Below, one piece after another: positions 40,201 through 53,000 of a stretch of DNA of 64,000 nucleotides. The notes under the pieces are model-generated. The model ran no database searches. It was given only the letters and a program-made list of their open reading frames with translations, and was not told the origin of the DNA. The DNA comes from Litomosoides sigmodontis (lineage: Eukaryota; Nematoda; Chromadorea; Rhabditida; Onchocercidae), in contig OY718803.1 of assembly GCA_963070105.1 (NCBI GenBank), positions 4,570,507 to 4,634,506 on the forward strand, in the 5' to 3' direction. Made by a program: the position numbers and the translations under genes. Within the stretch, counting starts at the first letter, position 1; every line of letters begins with the position of its first letter.

Positions 40201-43200
40201 CAGCTCCTTGTTCTAGATGAAGCATCTACTACGGTGGAGAGATCGCCAGATTCGGGTACTATTGATAATGGAAGTTTTGAATTGTCAAAATTGGATGTTC
40301 TGAGTGAGGAAATTTGGTATTATCACAAAGCGATCACACAAACTGAAAGCCTTCTCAATCGCAAGCTTCATCTCCGCGATGTCCTTTATTATGCCATTTC
40401 GCCTGTTTTCCCCAGTGCGTAATTATGACGGATGATTGATTTAGTAGTTAAACTGATTCCGCTGAATGTAGCCCTAATCATATCCTCGATATTTCGAAAT
40501 TTGACTACCAAAAAATAGCGAAGTGAATGACGTCCTCATTTCTGCAACCACGACTGTATTCATGGTTTTCAGTGTGTGGTCTGTACGTGGTAGGCTCATC
40601 ACTGAATGGTTTTGGCACCAACAGCTCTGATATGGATTTGTGCTTAATGATAACAAATAAAGATGTAAGTGCAGTTTTTTGTTGCTAATTATTTGTTGCA
40701 CGGCACTTCGCCTTTTAAAAACCGCATCAAACAAACAAAGATTATGGAAAGGTGTACGAAAATTTTCTCACATTCATCCTAAAGTTGCGTTACTTGTTAG
40801 GCTCACTAGTCATAGTTGGTCATACTTCCGATCTCAAATTCAATTTATATACACCGTGACTTTTTGTAGTTAACCTCTTTTACATTAATTTGAAGATTGG
40901 ATTTCTGTGAACATTGCAATGCATCCTTAGTTTTCACAAAATAAAATGCTTTCAGTTGGATCAACGAACAGATGCTGTAGTGGTACTAAATATGATTCAG
41001 AGCGCTCTAGCTGAAACGAAGTGGGTTTCACATATGCAACTTATTCTTGCTAAAGTGCCTATTTTGCGTATACGTTTTTATGAGCCCTTCACTGATATAA
41101 CCGTTGATTTGAATGCTAATAACTCAGTTGCTATACGAAATACGCATTTGCTCTGCTATTATTCTTCATGTAGGTTCTCTCTTCTTCGTTTTTTATTTTC
41201 GCTATATCTAACTTTTTCTGCATGTATGTTTTTGAAATTACTAGGGATCGGTCTTGCTAGCGCCTGTTACTTAAGTGAAAAATAAAAACGAAGCATTATA
41301 AAACTGGTAAAAAGACTATTTATACTTGAGAAAAGAACACAGTATTATCTTTAAACTGTTACGTTTAAGCAGTTGTACCTCTTATTTCAGAATATTCATA
41401 TTTTTTATAATAATTCAAAATCCTAGTTGACTGGAGAGTTCGACCACTGGTGAGTGTTGTCAAAGAATGGGCAAAGCGAAGAGATATTAATGATGCGAAT
41501 CGTTCCTCTTTCACATCTTATTCACTCGTTTTGATGGTTATTCACTATTTGCAGTGTAAGCTTTTCCTATAATGCGATCAACTCGGTTCGAAAACCCATA
41601 AGCTGTGCTCAGTGGTGTATGGAACATCTATTAAAAAATCTAGCGTATAAGGAAAAAGACTTTGTAATTAATTTGCTGAAGTCTAAAAAAATCGTTCTCT
41701 TCTTTCTAGGCTGCTCTCAACTGAAGTCAAAATTAGTATTTAACATGTAGTAGTCTTGCTGGTCAAAAAAAAATGATGCAGTTGCATTTTTTTAATGTTT
41801 TAAATGCAATGTTTAAAACTGTAGTTGTTTTTAAAAAATGTTGCATTTTTAAATACAACTGCAGTCCTTCTTTTTCATTTGAACACATTAATTTTGTCCT
41901 TTTGTTATTGCTGTATTAGAGATCATTTATTTGCAACGGATTTTTTTCGAAACCAGACTATTGTTACGTGAGGCACCTACTTTTGTAAATTAAGATTTAC
42001 AAAATCGAATTGAAACAAAAGTTCTTCCTAGCTTTATATACGTATATTTTCTTCTAAATTCCAGGTGGCTTGAAGCAGCCAATTTTGCCATCGCTGCAGG
42101 TAGTATACCCAAAGCGATTTAGTGCAAGTGCTGATGTACGCTCGCTCAATGTTTCAATTCATCTGGATCCTCCACCGGGATGGGTTACTAATGAAACGAT
42201 AACGCTTGGCGAACTACTTATCGGTTTTCTCGAATATTATGCGTTTAAATTCGAGTGGGTTCCGAACATTTCAGCTTCTGAAAAGTTTTAATTTAAAGAA
42301 TGATTGTAATCAAGTTGTTTTTTTCTGTGAGAGGAACTTAATGAATTTTTGAAAAAATTCTGCTGTAGCTATTTGAAAGATGCAATATCGGTGCGTTTGG
42401 GTAGTAAAACAGAGCGTACGGTAGTTGCTCGACAACCGTCACCTTATAATAGCAATATTGCTCAATGGAATTGTATTTGCATTGAAGGTATAATTAGCTT
42501 AGTTTTGTTATATAAGCAAAATTATCTTGTAGATGATAATGCGCCGTAAATGATAAAAAGTTTAGAATGAAATTGAGTTCAAGCTAAGGATTTTCGTAAA
42601 AATGAAAAATTTAATTCCAAAAAGAAATTGACTTCCTTCTTAGAAAGAAAATCAGAGTTTTGAGTTGAAAGTAGAAGAGTTCCAATGCCACGAATAGTAC
42701 ATGAAATCTAACAGTAATGGAAGAAGTGAGCGTGGATTTTAACTTGCGAAATCTTTTAACTGTTAATTCTAATAATCTATGCCGTGCAAAATTAGAAGCT
42801 GAAACTATAAAACAATTTTGTGCTAAATCAGTAATGATCATTGAGTGTGAAGGAGTGCTTGCACTAAATTTATGTAATACATTTTATTCCCATTTCAATG
42901 CTTATTTACAGAACCATTCACTTTATCAAATACTGCTCACTCTGTCCATAACCAAATGGTGTTTGATGCTATTCGTCAAGCATTTATTGATGGTTGCTAT
43001 GAACTGGATGGTAATCGTGACCTAAAAGCGTTCCTTGATGTTGGACCGATTAATATCGGCATCGGATCAGCAATGGGGTAATTTAATCATTATTTCTTTT
43101 TCGCTAAAAACAATTTTTTTATAATATAAATTCTAGCTCAAGTTCACAACTGAGCGTTCTAATGCACTCAGAAGTGAATTCACCAGCCACTACGAATTCT

Positions 43201-44271
43201 GGTGACATGACGTTAACGAATAAACATCTGCTGACAGTTGCGCCGCAATCAGACAAGGAAAGATACGACTCTATGGAAGGAGGCGCATCTGTACTGTTTC
43301 ACTCGGCAACTGAAATGGAGTTGGAAATATCCGTGGATGTTCCACTTGATGGCCCGATTTGTATAGAGCAATGCATGAGGTCTTTTTTTTTGCAGGAAAA
43401 GGTGGGGTAGGTTTTATTGTATATTTAATGTTTTCCAAAGTGTGATTCCGTCCCGCATCATTCACTCATCACGCTTTTACTGTTAAGACTTCTTTGACAT
43501 GATTTCTTCAACACTTATATCTCATTTAATCGTAGCGTCTTTCATTGCAGCCAGAAAAATGCATTGGTTAGCTATGAGAATGAGGTAACAGATACCAACG
43601 ATGGAGATACTCCTGAAGATGCCATTGTTAGTGCTCATTAATGTTTTATTGAATAAATGAGTAAATGAAAAAAGCATTTGAAATCGTGAGGTAAACTTTT
43701 GACTTTAAACGAGATATGAATCTTCTGATAATCTATTTTCTTTCCAGAATTTCATAGAAAATATACTACCATCAACAGCGCAATCTGAGACAACATCTAC
43801 GCTTATTGATGGCCAAATAACTTCAACGAGTAACGAGCCATTCAGAGCTACGCTCTCTGAACGTCATGCAGAATATCTGCGGATGAAATCTGACGATGGA
43901 GAGTAGGGATTTTTTTCAGATTTTATTGGAAGATATTGTAATCTTGTTAATAATTCTATTCATAAACCAACTAACTGCAGCTGACGAAGAGATGCATATG
44001 GTAATATTATCGTATTCTTATGATTGTCATACTCTTATTCGTTTTTTTTAGAGTGGATGTTGATTCGTCAGGACCATTTGAGGTTATTATTAAGAAGAAG
44101 AGTACAACGAAACAACAGTTTGCAGGTAAACTAGTTGTCCAACCACGCCGTAGGGTTAATCGTCGTATGCATAGTTCAACGGAATGTACGGATCGAAATC
44201 ATTCGAATAAATCGAATCTAGAACAACCGGTTATGCGAATGACCTACCATTCTGGTACTGCTTCATCTTGA
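31300..44271 (+). CDS. gld-2: GLD-2-type cytoplasmic poly(A) polymerase
   Basis: Non-canonical poly(A) polymerase that lengthens tails of germline mRNAs when recruited by RNA-binding partners such as GLD-3 (known for C. elegans). Exons: 31300-32291, 32995-33076, 33537-33686, 33882-33999, 34247-34507, 35251-35404, 35697-35806, 36016-36239, 36481-36628, 39903-39973 (or to 39994), 40204-40414, 40573-40664, 40956-41169, 41427-41555, 42065-42254, 42369-42487, 42912-43077, 43137-43406, 43551-43626, 43748-43902, 44052-44271; about 1383 residues. The nucleotidyltransferase core begins near residue 770. It shows GSSLNGFGTNSSDMDLCL with the paired Asp near 860 and 862, and the third Asp in DITVDLN near 922. 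DWRVRPLVSVVKEWAKRR and ELLIGFLEYYAFKF belong to the PAP-associated part. No RNA-recognition motif is visible. The N-terminal 770 residues are disordered, Ser-rich and Cys/Tyr-rich early, with an RDRS/SDRR patch. Assigning all upstream exons to gld-2 rests on phase continuity. Confidence 0.88.
36629..39902 (+). other. Large intron within gld-2
   Basis: A 3.3 kb gap between phase-1 exons 36481-36628 and 39903-39973. A possible alternative terminal exon opens after an acceptor at 38531 and would read DPSCFPNFIYFIGSWPM before a stop in the same phase. No other exon in the correct phase was convincing. This is far longer than most introns in the window, so an internal exon or promoter is possible. 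Confidence 0.45.
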
Positions 44272-46538
44272 CCATCAATTCAGGGTAATACATTTATGGC
44301 AATATTGTCGATGCATCATTTCAATGAAATGCTTTTGTATATTAATGGAAAATTCAAAAAAACAATCTTTTTTTGCAAATTTTGTTTTTAATGGTTTATT
44401 TTTATGTTCTATTTGATACTTGTTCGACCGTTTCTTTTTTCTTTGCCTGGACTCCCAAAATTTGTAAGAAACTGAGTTCCAAATTTTGTGAGATGCCAAC
44501 TTGAAATAGTTTTCATAGATCTCATCCTCAGTGTGTACTCTCCACCTCTCTCCTGTTATTGCAATTATCAATGTTAATTCACTCCCTCATGCTTCGAATT
44601 ATCCCTCCTGTGCAGATGTATTTTTAAATTTTATTCAATCTTTTCTATTTAATTCTTTTTCACTCTCCCTTGACTCTTGCTATCATGGGTATTATCCATG
44701 ATTCAAGATCTAAGTTCAATCAACTTTTTTCTGGAATCTTTTGATTTTCTGGAAAGGTTGCTGACGGAGAGAATTAACCGGGCTAGAAAAATCCTTATGC
44801 GATGAGATATAAATAATTAGGTCGACGTTTTGCTTCATCGTCTTATATAGTTTCGGTTATTTCACTTGTTTTACTTCTTCGATTTAATCCTACTTGTGCT
44901 TATTCTATTTATTTGCAATTTTTGTTTTTTTTCTCTATTGGAAAAACAAACAAAATCATTTCAAAAAATCAGTTTTTTTAAACTTCCCTTTTATTTATTC
45001 TGTTTTATACTATATTTCCTCATTATTTGCTTCACTGGTTTTCATCAACAGCTGCCTTCTGTTCGATGATCCCTACCTTTTTCTTGTCAAATAGACCTTA
45101 ATGGGTCTCATACCTTTAATCAATAGAGTTTCCAAAAAATTTTAAGAGTAGAATATTACTGACGGAGCTTGAGTCTCCGAAATAAATTCACGGTGTGCTC
45201 CTTGTACTAGATTTTGCTCTCAAGTTATTTCATTTTTATGTATAGAAAGTCCTGGATATTCACGTATCCAATAAAAAAGAAAGATGTTTTTTTTCTCTCT
45301 CCTTCATTGTATTGAAAGAAAGAAACTGTATGTCTTATTGCCAGTGGTACTCTTCATGGCTTTTAGATTAGATGTAATGTAGGTCTTTCACTATGATTTT
45401 GACATTCACATCACACGAGAGTTGTTATAATGGTATTCGTCATCGTATTGATTGTTCAAATTTTCATCTCCAATGATTTTATGTTTCGTTATTGCGTTAT
45501 ACCGTCGAATGCTAATGCACAGGACCTTGGTAGTTTGAACTTTTTATCCCTACGACGGTCAGCCATATTTCCGAAGTACTGGTATAAGCAGAAATCTGAT
45601 GTGTATTTCAGTTGTTGAACTATAGCTCAACTAAATTCCTGAGTTTTTTTTCACCACACAATGAAATTTTATTATCAGCAGGGAGTAAATCACTAAACTC
45701 AAACGGATTGTGTTGGAAAAAAATTCAGAAACATACGAAGTCCTCCTCGAATTCTTAGCTATTTACTGTTCAACTTTTTGTTCTCCAGCAGAGTTCAAGG
45801 CAATGATTTTGCCTGGGCGTGTGAGTCAAGGTTATGTTATCAATATGTTCTTCCATTCTTTTCCATTATCAAGGAAAATTGACTTGCTCAATATCTTATA
45901 AGCATATTTACTGTGTGTTTTACGGCACTCTCTGTGTAATTTTACCGTGATATAAATTTTAGAAGAAATGTTCATGTGTATTAACATATCAGTGCCTCGT
46001 TGTTGCTTTAAAAAAAAAGGAGGTATTCCCAATGATTTCCCAATGATGCTTCCTCCACGTATGTATTTAATGCGAATCATTCAAAATTTTGTTGAGCATT
46101 GGATGAGATGTAAGACCTAACTTCCTCGTAGTGGTTAGATATGTTTTTGCACAGTTTCCAGAAACAAGCATGACTGAGGATAGTATTTTTATCTCTTGAG
46201 ATGGGTGATGGGTAGTCTTTTGCTTCTTTCCAACGTAGGAATTACTTATATGAGTGACTTCATGTTTAAGAGCATATGTTGACATGATGAGAAATCTGGG
46301 TAAAATTATCTTCATTAGATACAAGCATAACGTAACAAGCACCTTAGATCAATTCGAAGTTTACTTTCACAATAAACAGTGCTAGAAACTCGTTGAATTC
46401 ACACTGAAATTTCAGAAAACTCGACTTATCTGAAATCATAAGACAGATACTTAAAAGTATTTCATGCGAATCACACAGACTGGAATTATTGACATCAATA
46501 AGAGATTTGCAGACATTCACACAATGTCCTCAACATTA
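44272..46538. other. Convergent intergenic region between gld-2 and kin-10
   Basis: AT-rich sequence between two convergent genes. An AATAAA at 45181-45186 is a candidate gld-2 polyadenylation signal, though it is 0.9 kb past the stop. Short open frames occur on both strands, for example 45430-45618, but none has a domain or plausible splicing. Confidence 0.45.
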
Positions 46539-48351
46539 TCAGTTACCGGTATATGGTGTCAGAAACACTGTCAATTGTGGTGAGTCACTGTTCACACTAC
46601 CATTACACTCGCTCTGCTGATACTGCAAGGTATAAGCTGTAGGATGGATTTTGAAACCGTACAATCTGAAATAACAGCAGTAATTTTATTTTTTGAAATT
46701 ATAAGCCTCGTATTTAATATTGTCATGCTGTCAAAGTTCCATGAACAGGTCATAAATATGTAGTTAAAAGCAAAGAAAGCTTTTATGAGAGCATATAGGA
46801 AGTTGATAGCAGAAAATCTGCTATACCACTCAAACTACTCTACCACTGAAACGAATTAGTGCTGTAATCCGAATTCAAGACGACAAACTTTCCTAAAAGT
46901 TGATTGCAAACTAATTCAAGCTGACACGAATTATCGGACAGTATACTTGCTAAAATATCTCCATTTAACTTGAAAGGAAATTTATACCGTGGAACAAAAC
47001 TCGTTGCAGGTCGTTTTGGTCTTTCTTCTGGTCGGACGAAGAAAAGCATATGAGGAAATCCTGTACCAAAATAAGAGCCATCAGTATTCTGATGCTTGGA
47101 CGATTTTGGTACATAAACATCGCAACAACGAGGGCAATAAAGTTTAACCATCGATTCGCCAGGTACATCCGAAAGGCCTAAAATGAGGAGAGTAAATTTA
47201 TGTTTCTCCAAAAATTTTCCCCTTATAAAACTGGAGTTCACAAATTTTTTTTCGACTGCCAACAGAAAAGAACATAGCAACCTTATTACAGAAACAAAGG
47301 CAGTAGGTCAGACTAGAATAATCAGAATTTAGATATTTGAGTTATTTGTTTAAAAAGGACAAACAAAAAAGTAAACAAGCTGAACAAACCTATTGGTAAC
47401 ACGGGCTGATTTTCGCAATAAACGCGAGGACATACACCAAAGTCATGATCATGCCATTTGTCAATCATTTGCTGGATTCCACGATTTGTAAGAATATATC
47501 GAGCGTGAATTAATCCGTAGAGCATTTCAGCGGCTTGCTCAACCAAATCTGATTGGTTCGGATTGTCTTCAAAGTCATCATCTGAAAAAAGAAATTTAAA
47601 AACAACCGATAGATTTTGGAAAAATTGAGTCCACAGTGTAACAAAATATCAAACATTGCTTAGCTTAACTTATACACTTTTACATAATAATTCCTCCACG
47701 AATATTTACTTTTCTCAGCTACAAAATGAAAAATGACATTTTCTAGAACTAACTCTCTCTCCAATGCAACAGAAAGACATGTCAGCTTCAGTTGATTTAA
47801 CTATCCAAATATTAATAACTTTTTACTACAGTTCACGCTAGCGACGAAAATTGGAAAAGAAAACCTGGCTCCAAATCCAAAATCATATCCAGTGCTTGCC
47901 GATAGTGTGGAACTTGCTCATTAAGACCTGTTAAATTAAATTTGTCTTGGATGTATTCTTCATCTACCTGAAAACAAACAAGAAAAATAACAACGGCAAC
48001 GAATACATTTGCACGTGTCTTCGTTAGTAAAAATTGGTTGGATAAGGTTTACTGAAAATTACAACAAGCACTTCCGTACTTTCAACACAAGACTTGTACT
48101 AGCTAGTTTAAAGTCCATTGACTTGAACTCAGCGCATAGTATCAAGGAACAGAAAAAAAATGAACAGTGATGTAATAAAACTAGAACTGAAACTACATAA
48201 ACTGAGCTGCACTATGTCAAACTGCTCATAAATTTTCATGGTTTCCGATCAAAATTTTCAGGAATTCTGGATAACTAACTTCACAGAAGAACTCATTTCC
48301 TCGTAGGCCACAGAACCACGTGATCCATGACACTTCTTCCGAACTACTCAT
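46539..48351 (-). CDS. kin-10: Casein kinase 2 regulatory (beta) subunit
   Basis: The beta subunit dimerises through a zinc finger and holds two CK2 catalytic subunits, setting substrate choice in nucleus and cytoplasm. Five exons on the minus strand (48351-48280, 47967-47865, 47581-47390, 47177-46988, 46665-46539) give 227 residues. The N-terminus [10 protein letters not shown] carries the usual autophosphorylation serines. Next come [14 protein letters not shown], the acidic loop DLEPDDDFED near 55-64, [14 protein letters not shown], and the zinc-binding cysteines at 109, 114, 137 and 140 (CPRVYC and CPRCC). The alpha-binding segment [15 protein letters not shown] is split by an intron after the Arg codon. 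The C-terminal tail after TLQYQQ runs about 22 residues, ends VFLTPYTGN, and does not look like the usual CK2 beta tail. The gene is divergent from the duo-1-like gene. Confidence 0.96.
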
Positions 48352-49661
48352 TTCAGAACCAGTATGATGCTCTCGTCTTCTCACTATTGTTTCTCTGCTG
48401 AAATATACTCTTTCGATTTGAAAATTACGAAAGTCGCCTTGCCCAGTTTAAGCTACTTCCAACTCGTTTATCGTTTATCTAATGTCCAAACAATATCCAA
48501 TTGTCTTTCTAAAAACATGAAGTGAAGAAATGCGAAGCCCATAAAATGTAATTACAACCTGAAGTGTAGCTTGCTCAGTTTTTTAGTAATACAGACAGGT
48601 CGATCTTCGTCCAGCTTCAAATGGCGTCACACTGCTCAAATTGTATCAAATGTTAATTCTTGGAACAAGCTGACCGAAAAGATAATATGACCTAAAACAA
48701 AAACACCCTTTCCTCCCTTTGAACTCTACTTAGTCCACTAGACTTGACGTCAACGCACACCCACACCTCCTAAATCCCAACAGCACACAAGCTCAAACTT
48801 ACCAATTCCAAAAGAAAAAAAATGTGGCCCGGTCGGGTGGTCATGATGTAGCATCGAAATCTCAACTGTGAGGACATCATGAGATTTCAATTACGCTCTT
48901 GACAATTGTTTGATGAAAGGCAACAAAATTTTAAAACATATTTATTTTTCCGCATTTATATCAATTATCAAAATTATAACTAAATAAGTTTTTGATGCTA
49001 CTTAAAGAAACCCGAAACGGCATAGTAACAGAAACTGCGCCTGTCCTGATCCTCTCCATTTCACCGTATTGTTTTGCTTTCTTTTCTGATTATGAAAAAT
49101 AATGTTTTTCAAATTGAAATCAGCAAATTTCACGTTAAGGATACTGCCAATACGTTAATCATTCGGCTGATTACTTTGAGAGGATTTTCCAGCAACGGAT
49201 TAACCGCAGTTACCTTTTGTTTTCGATCTGGACTTTCTAATTTAATTTGAAACAATTTGGATATTTTTGCATTTAAAACAGCTATATTACCAAAAATCGC
49301 TAAACACTTTGGATTTCTTCCCTGTTGGATGAAAATTATACTTACTGCTATGCCGCACCATGCGTTCTGAATTCTATCAGATTAAATCTGTTTTGGAAAT
49401 CTGATCATGATTTGATAGAAGGAAGTACTAACAAAAGAATTTAGCGAGGTCATTTCAAAGAGATACTTCGAAATTAATTTGAAATTTTTTTTTAAAGACA
49501 CATCGTTAAATTTCCCACAAAATTTAAATCAATTTAATTCCCACTGCATACTCTCTGTAAAGGTATAATCCCTTTTCTCCCCTTCAACATCCTTGACACC
49601 AATTGACAAATCTAATTTGATATTAAATTTGGTTAATGACATTACCGATTCGACAGATTTC

Positions 49662-49674
49662 AATTGGCGCAATT
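49662..49674. promoter_or_regulatory. AATTGGCGCAATT element, near copy of the palindrome
   Basis: It shares AATTGGCG and CAATT with the palindrome at 49710-49723 and differs by one missing C at the centre. Paired copies in a bidirectional promoter suggest a protein-binding site. The GGCGC core resembles half of an E2F-type site, which is inference. Confidence 0.35.
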
Positions 49675-49709
49675 ATTCATAAACGCAATTCATAAAAATT
49701 TAAATTCGA

Positions 49710-49723
49710 AATTGGCGCCAATT
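49710..49723. promoter_or_regulatory. Perfect 14-bp palindrome AATTGGCGCCAATT
   Basis: The site is identical to its reverse complement. Its core TTGGCGCCAA is the shape of a symmetrical E2F-like site. It lies 315 bases upstream of the duo-1-like start and about 1.36 kb from the kin-10 start. Its role is inferred only from symmetry and position. Confidence 0.4.
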
Positions 49724-50037
49724 GCTTGGAATGCTGCTCTGGGGGTTAGCTTACTTGGCGATTTCCTGGGTCAGGTTTTAGCGGATTAACGGGTATGGTT
49801 TCCTACCGTGGTGGATGGGATTGCCGATGGTTACGTATTTGGTCATGAATGGTTGCACATAATCTTCTGGAAAGAAAGCGATCAGTACCATTTCCACTGA
49901 TCTTATAGACGGTTGATCTTTGATCCTTTCTTTCTTGTCCATAGCACCATTACCAGCTATGTTTAATTGAAGAAGAAAACAGTGAAGGAACTTGCTGTTG
50001 TCCGTTCAAATTTCGTGTGTCACTTTGTGGACTCGAG

Positions 50038-53000
50038 ATGACAGTGGAGAAATTACCACCCAATGAATTTATAGTCAAGGTAATCTTTCTGGTCATCAAT
50101 TTCACTGGACATTTGATTTTAGCACACTTCGTAAAGTTTCATTCAAGCTTCTAAAAGAAATTAAAAAATAAAGAAAAACGTTTAATATCTCTTGATTAAT
50201 TATCTGGATTATAGATATATCTAGATAATATGATTGGAGTTTCTTGTAAGTGCTATGGTAGTTTCAGGTTCGCAGAGGCCGTATGGATAGGCCAGTTTAC
50301 ATGAAGAGAAGAGCCGTTATGATATTCAATCATGATCAGAAAGATATTACTTTTTCGTACGACAACTGTTGCACTGTATGCTTTTTTTTTTATGATTTCT
50401 AAATTTATTTTATTTAAATTGTGAGCTCCATTTGATGCATTTATTTCTTTTCCTTTTTCTCTTTGCCTTTGAATTTTCCCACAATCATACTCTTCCCTTC
50501 AATCTAATTTTTAACGGTCTCGCAGAAACTTCATTCAAGAACTTTAACTGTATAAGAGAAACTGCATTTAAGCATTTCAGATACTAAAAGCGAAGTTTAT
50601 AGCGCAAATGCCTTGGTTACCTCCACGAGGATGCACGCTGCGATTCATGTCGGATATTCGAAATGAGGAAGAAATGATTTTAGAATTTGAAGATCACGAA
50701 AAATTGATGGAGGCATACTCTATTTTAAAGGATAGATATTTAGGTAGTATATCAAAATTTTTATAATCTGTATAAAAAAAAACTACGACTTAATCGTATT
50801 ATTCGATCAACTTATTGATTGATAATAAGTCTTTTAATTGACTTCAAATTTAACTTCTCATCCTTTCTGTTAGAACGTTCCAATTATTTCTATACTCCGT
50901 TTGCCGAATGAATCCTTTAGGAATGTGTGCATAAACTTTGTATATGAGGAACTTCAGCTTTATAAGATCTCTGATTTACAGAACGATCGCAGTTTGTGTT
51001 CTCCAGTGAACTACACAGTGGTCGAGGCCTGTATACAACTACTGGAGAACGCTCAGTGGGAAGATTTGCTAAGTTAGTCACCTTTTAATTGGAAATGTCT
51101 ATGCTTGTAGTTTTATCACAGGCAAAAAGTCTTGTCTATTCTAGCCCCGAGGCACCATCAGGAGCTGTGGATTCTCAACGAACTCGTGTTAAAGATCGTG
51201 AGTTTGCTTATTACTACAAAAGTTAACTAATCTAACGGTTATGAAAATTTCATTCTTAAAACATGGAGAATGGATGTTTTAGCATGTATTTAATATGCAG
51301 GAATGTGTGCGTTTAGTGTAATCAACTAATTTAATGTATTTGACACTACTTCTTTAACCTAACTTTCTTTGGAGGTCGGATGAATTCGGACATGTTATTT
51401 ACAGCAAGTCCAATTGATAAAAATAATTTATTTCCAAAGGAAAATGTTACATAGAATGGTGTTTGTCATTTCTAAACTAATTTATTAAGAAAATCACATT
51501 TAATGTGCACATAAAAATAAAAACACTCATAAATAAATGCTTAACAGCCTTTTTTTCTATTTCTTGAGTTGAAAAAAATTTATTGTGCTAAATAATTTTG
51601 CGATATCACTTTTTAGTTATAGACATGTTCGAGCGTTTGTCATTTTCACCAACTGAAAAACGATTCAAGCAAACGGATCTACCGAATGAGATGAAAACAA
51701 AAGAACGTCTAAAATCGTCTCCTCTAACAGAACGTGTGAAATCGTCGCCGTCAAGAGAAGGACGTATAAAACTGTCACGTCTACAGTAACTAATTTAATT
51801 TAAATAGGAAAGTTAAAGTGGAAGAAAGATACTTCATATTTTTCGTTTATTTCGCAAATTTTCTTTTTAAAATTAATTATTATTTTAACATGCAGATATG
51901 AAGAATCAATGATTAAGAGAGATCAGCGCGATCCGATTTCTGTCGAGTCCTGCAAGGTAGGCGATCTTTCTTTTATTTTTCATTACTTTATCAGCGCTAG
52001 ATGCTTAAATATTCATTACAGAGTGGATGCATTCCAATACAGTTGCCATCAGCAACGTGCACACTGGAAGATTATATTACTAAGCCAACTACTTCGAAAG
52101 AAAAGATTTCTGGGTAAGTTTCTAAATGCATTTAGTCCTACTGTAGTTCTCAAAAGCAGCTTGTATCGAACGCTGAATGTCATTACAATTTTATGATATT
52201 ATCCTTAAGTCAACTGAAAAGGAATAAATGGAAGCAACTTACGGAATTTCCATTGCGATGTAACAGAATCTTCAACTTTATATATTCAATGATTTTAATT
52301 GACTGATCTAATCATAAACCGCTTCGGGTTCTCAAGTCGTATCACACTTGAGCAGAAGTCATATAATGTGTAAGCTATAGTGATTGTGTTTTATATCAAA
52401 AACTGGAAGATCATGTTTAATCATGTTTATGTATCTATGTGTGTTTTGCTTATTTGAGACTGGTGTCTTTATTTTTAATTTTGTTTAAGATTTGCTAATC
52501 TCGGCAATACGTGTTACATGAATGCGATGCTGCAGGGACTGTTTGCTATGGATATTTTTGCAAGAGATCTTTTCAAGCTTTGTAAAAAGGTTCAGAGTCG
52601 TAAAGCAAACTTGGATGAAGTGATGCCAATGAGTTTGTATGTTTTGTTTTTGTGGGTTAAAGGGTCAAGGAGTGATAACAGAAGTCACTATTGGGAATAT
52701 TATTAATTAGGATTTGACTCGTGAAGTTGAGCGAATTCGGTTATTTGTGGCTGAAATGAGAAGACTTTATTCTAGCGACATTCTCATTTTCAGAGCGCTT
52801 TCGAACCTTGCAAGCGTTCGGGATAGACCGCTGTGCCTTAAAAAGCAAGAACTGTTGAAAACAGTAAAAGATGTGTCGCGTTTTAAAGGCAGTGCTCAGC
52901 AGGTTAGTGTTTGTTTCATGCAACCCATTTTCCGCTTAATTTTAAAGAAGGTTGAATTTCTTAAGAATTTTTCCTTGATACAGTGCTCAACTGTTGCTTA

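Larger units (their letters stand above)
48352..50037. promoter_or_regulatory. Divergent promoter interval between kin-10 and the duo-1-like gene
   Basis: A 1.7 kb interval between two divergent start codons. It contains a perfect 14-bp palindrome and a near copy 36 bases before its start, both described separately. No open frame here is convincing. Precise transcription starts cannot be read from sequence. Confidence 0.5.

Noticed and set aside
45430..45618. 62-codon open frame between gld-2 and kin-10
   Set aside because: Isolated, hydrophobic, no domain and no splice sites in keeping with a gene.
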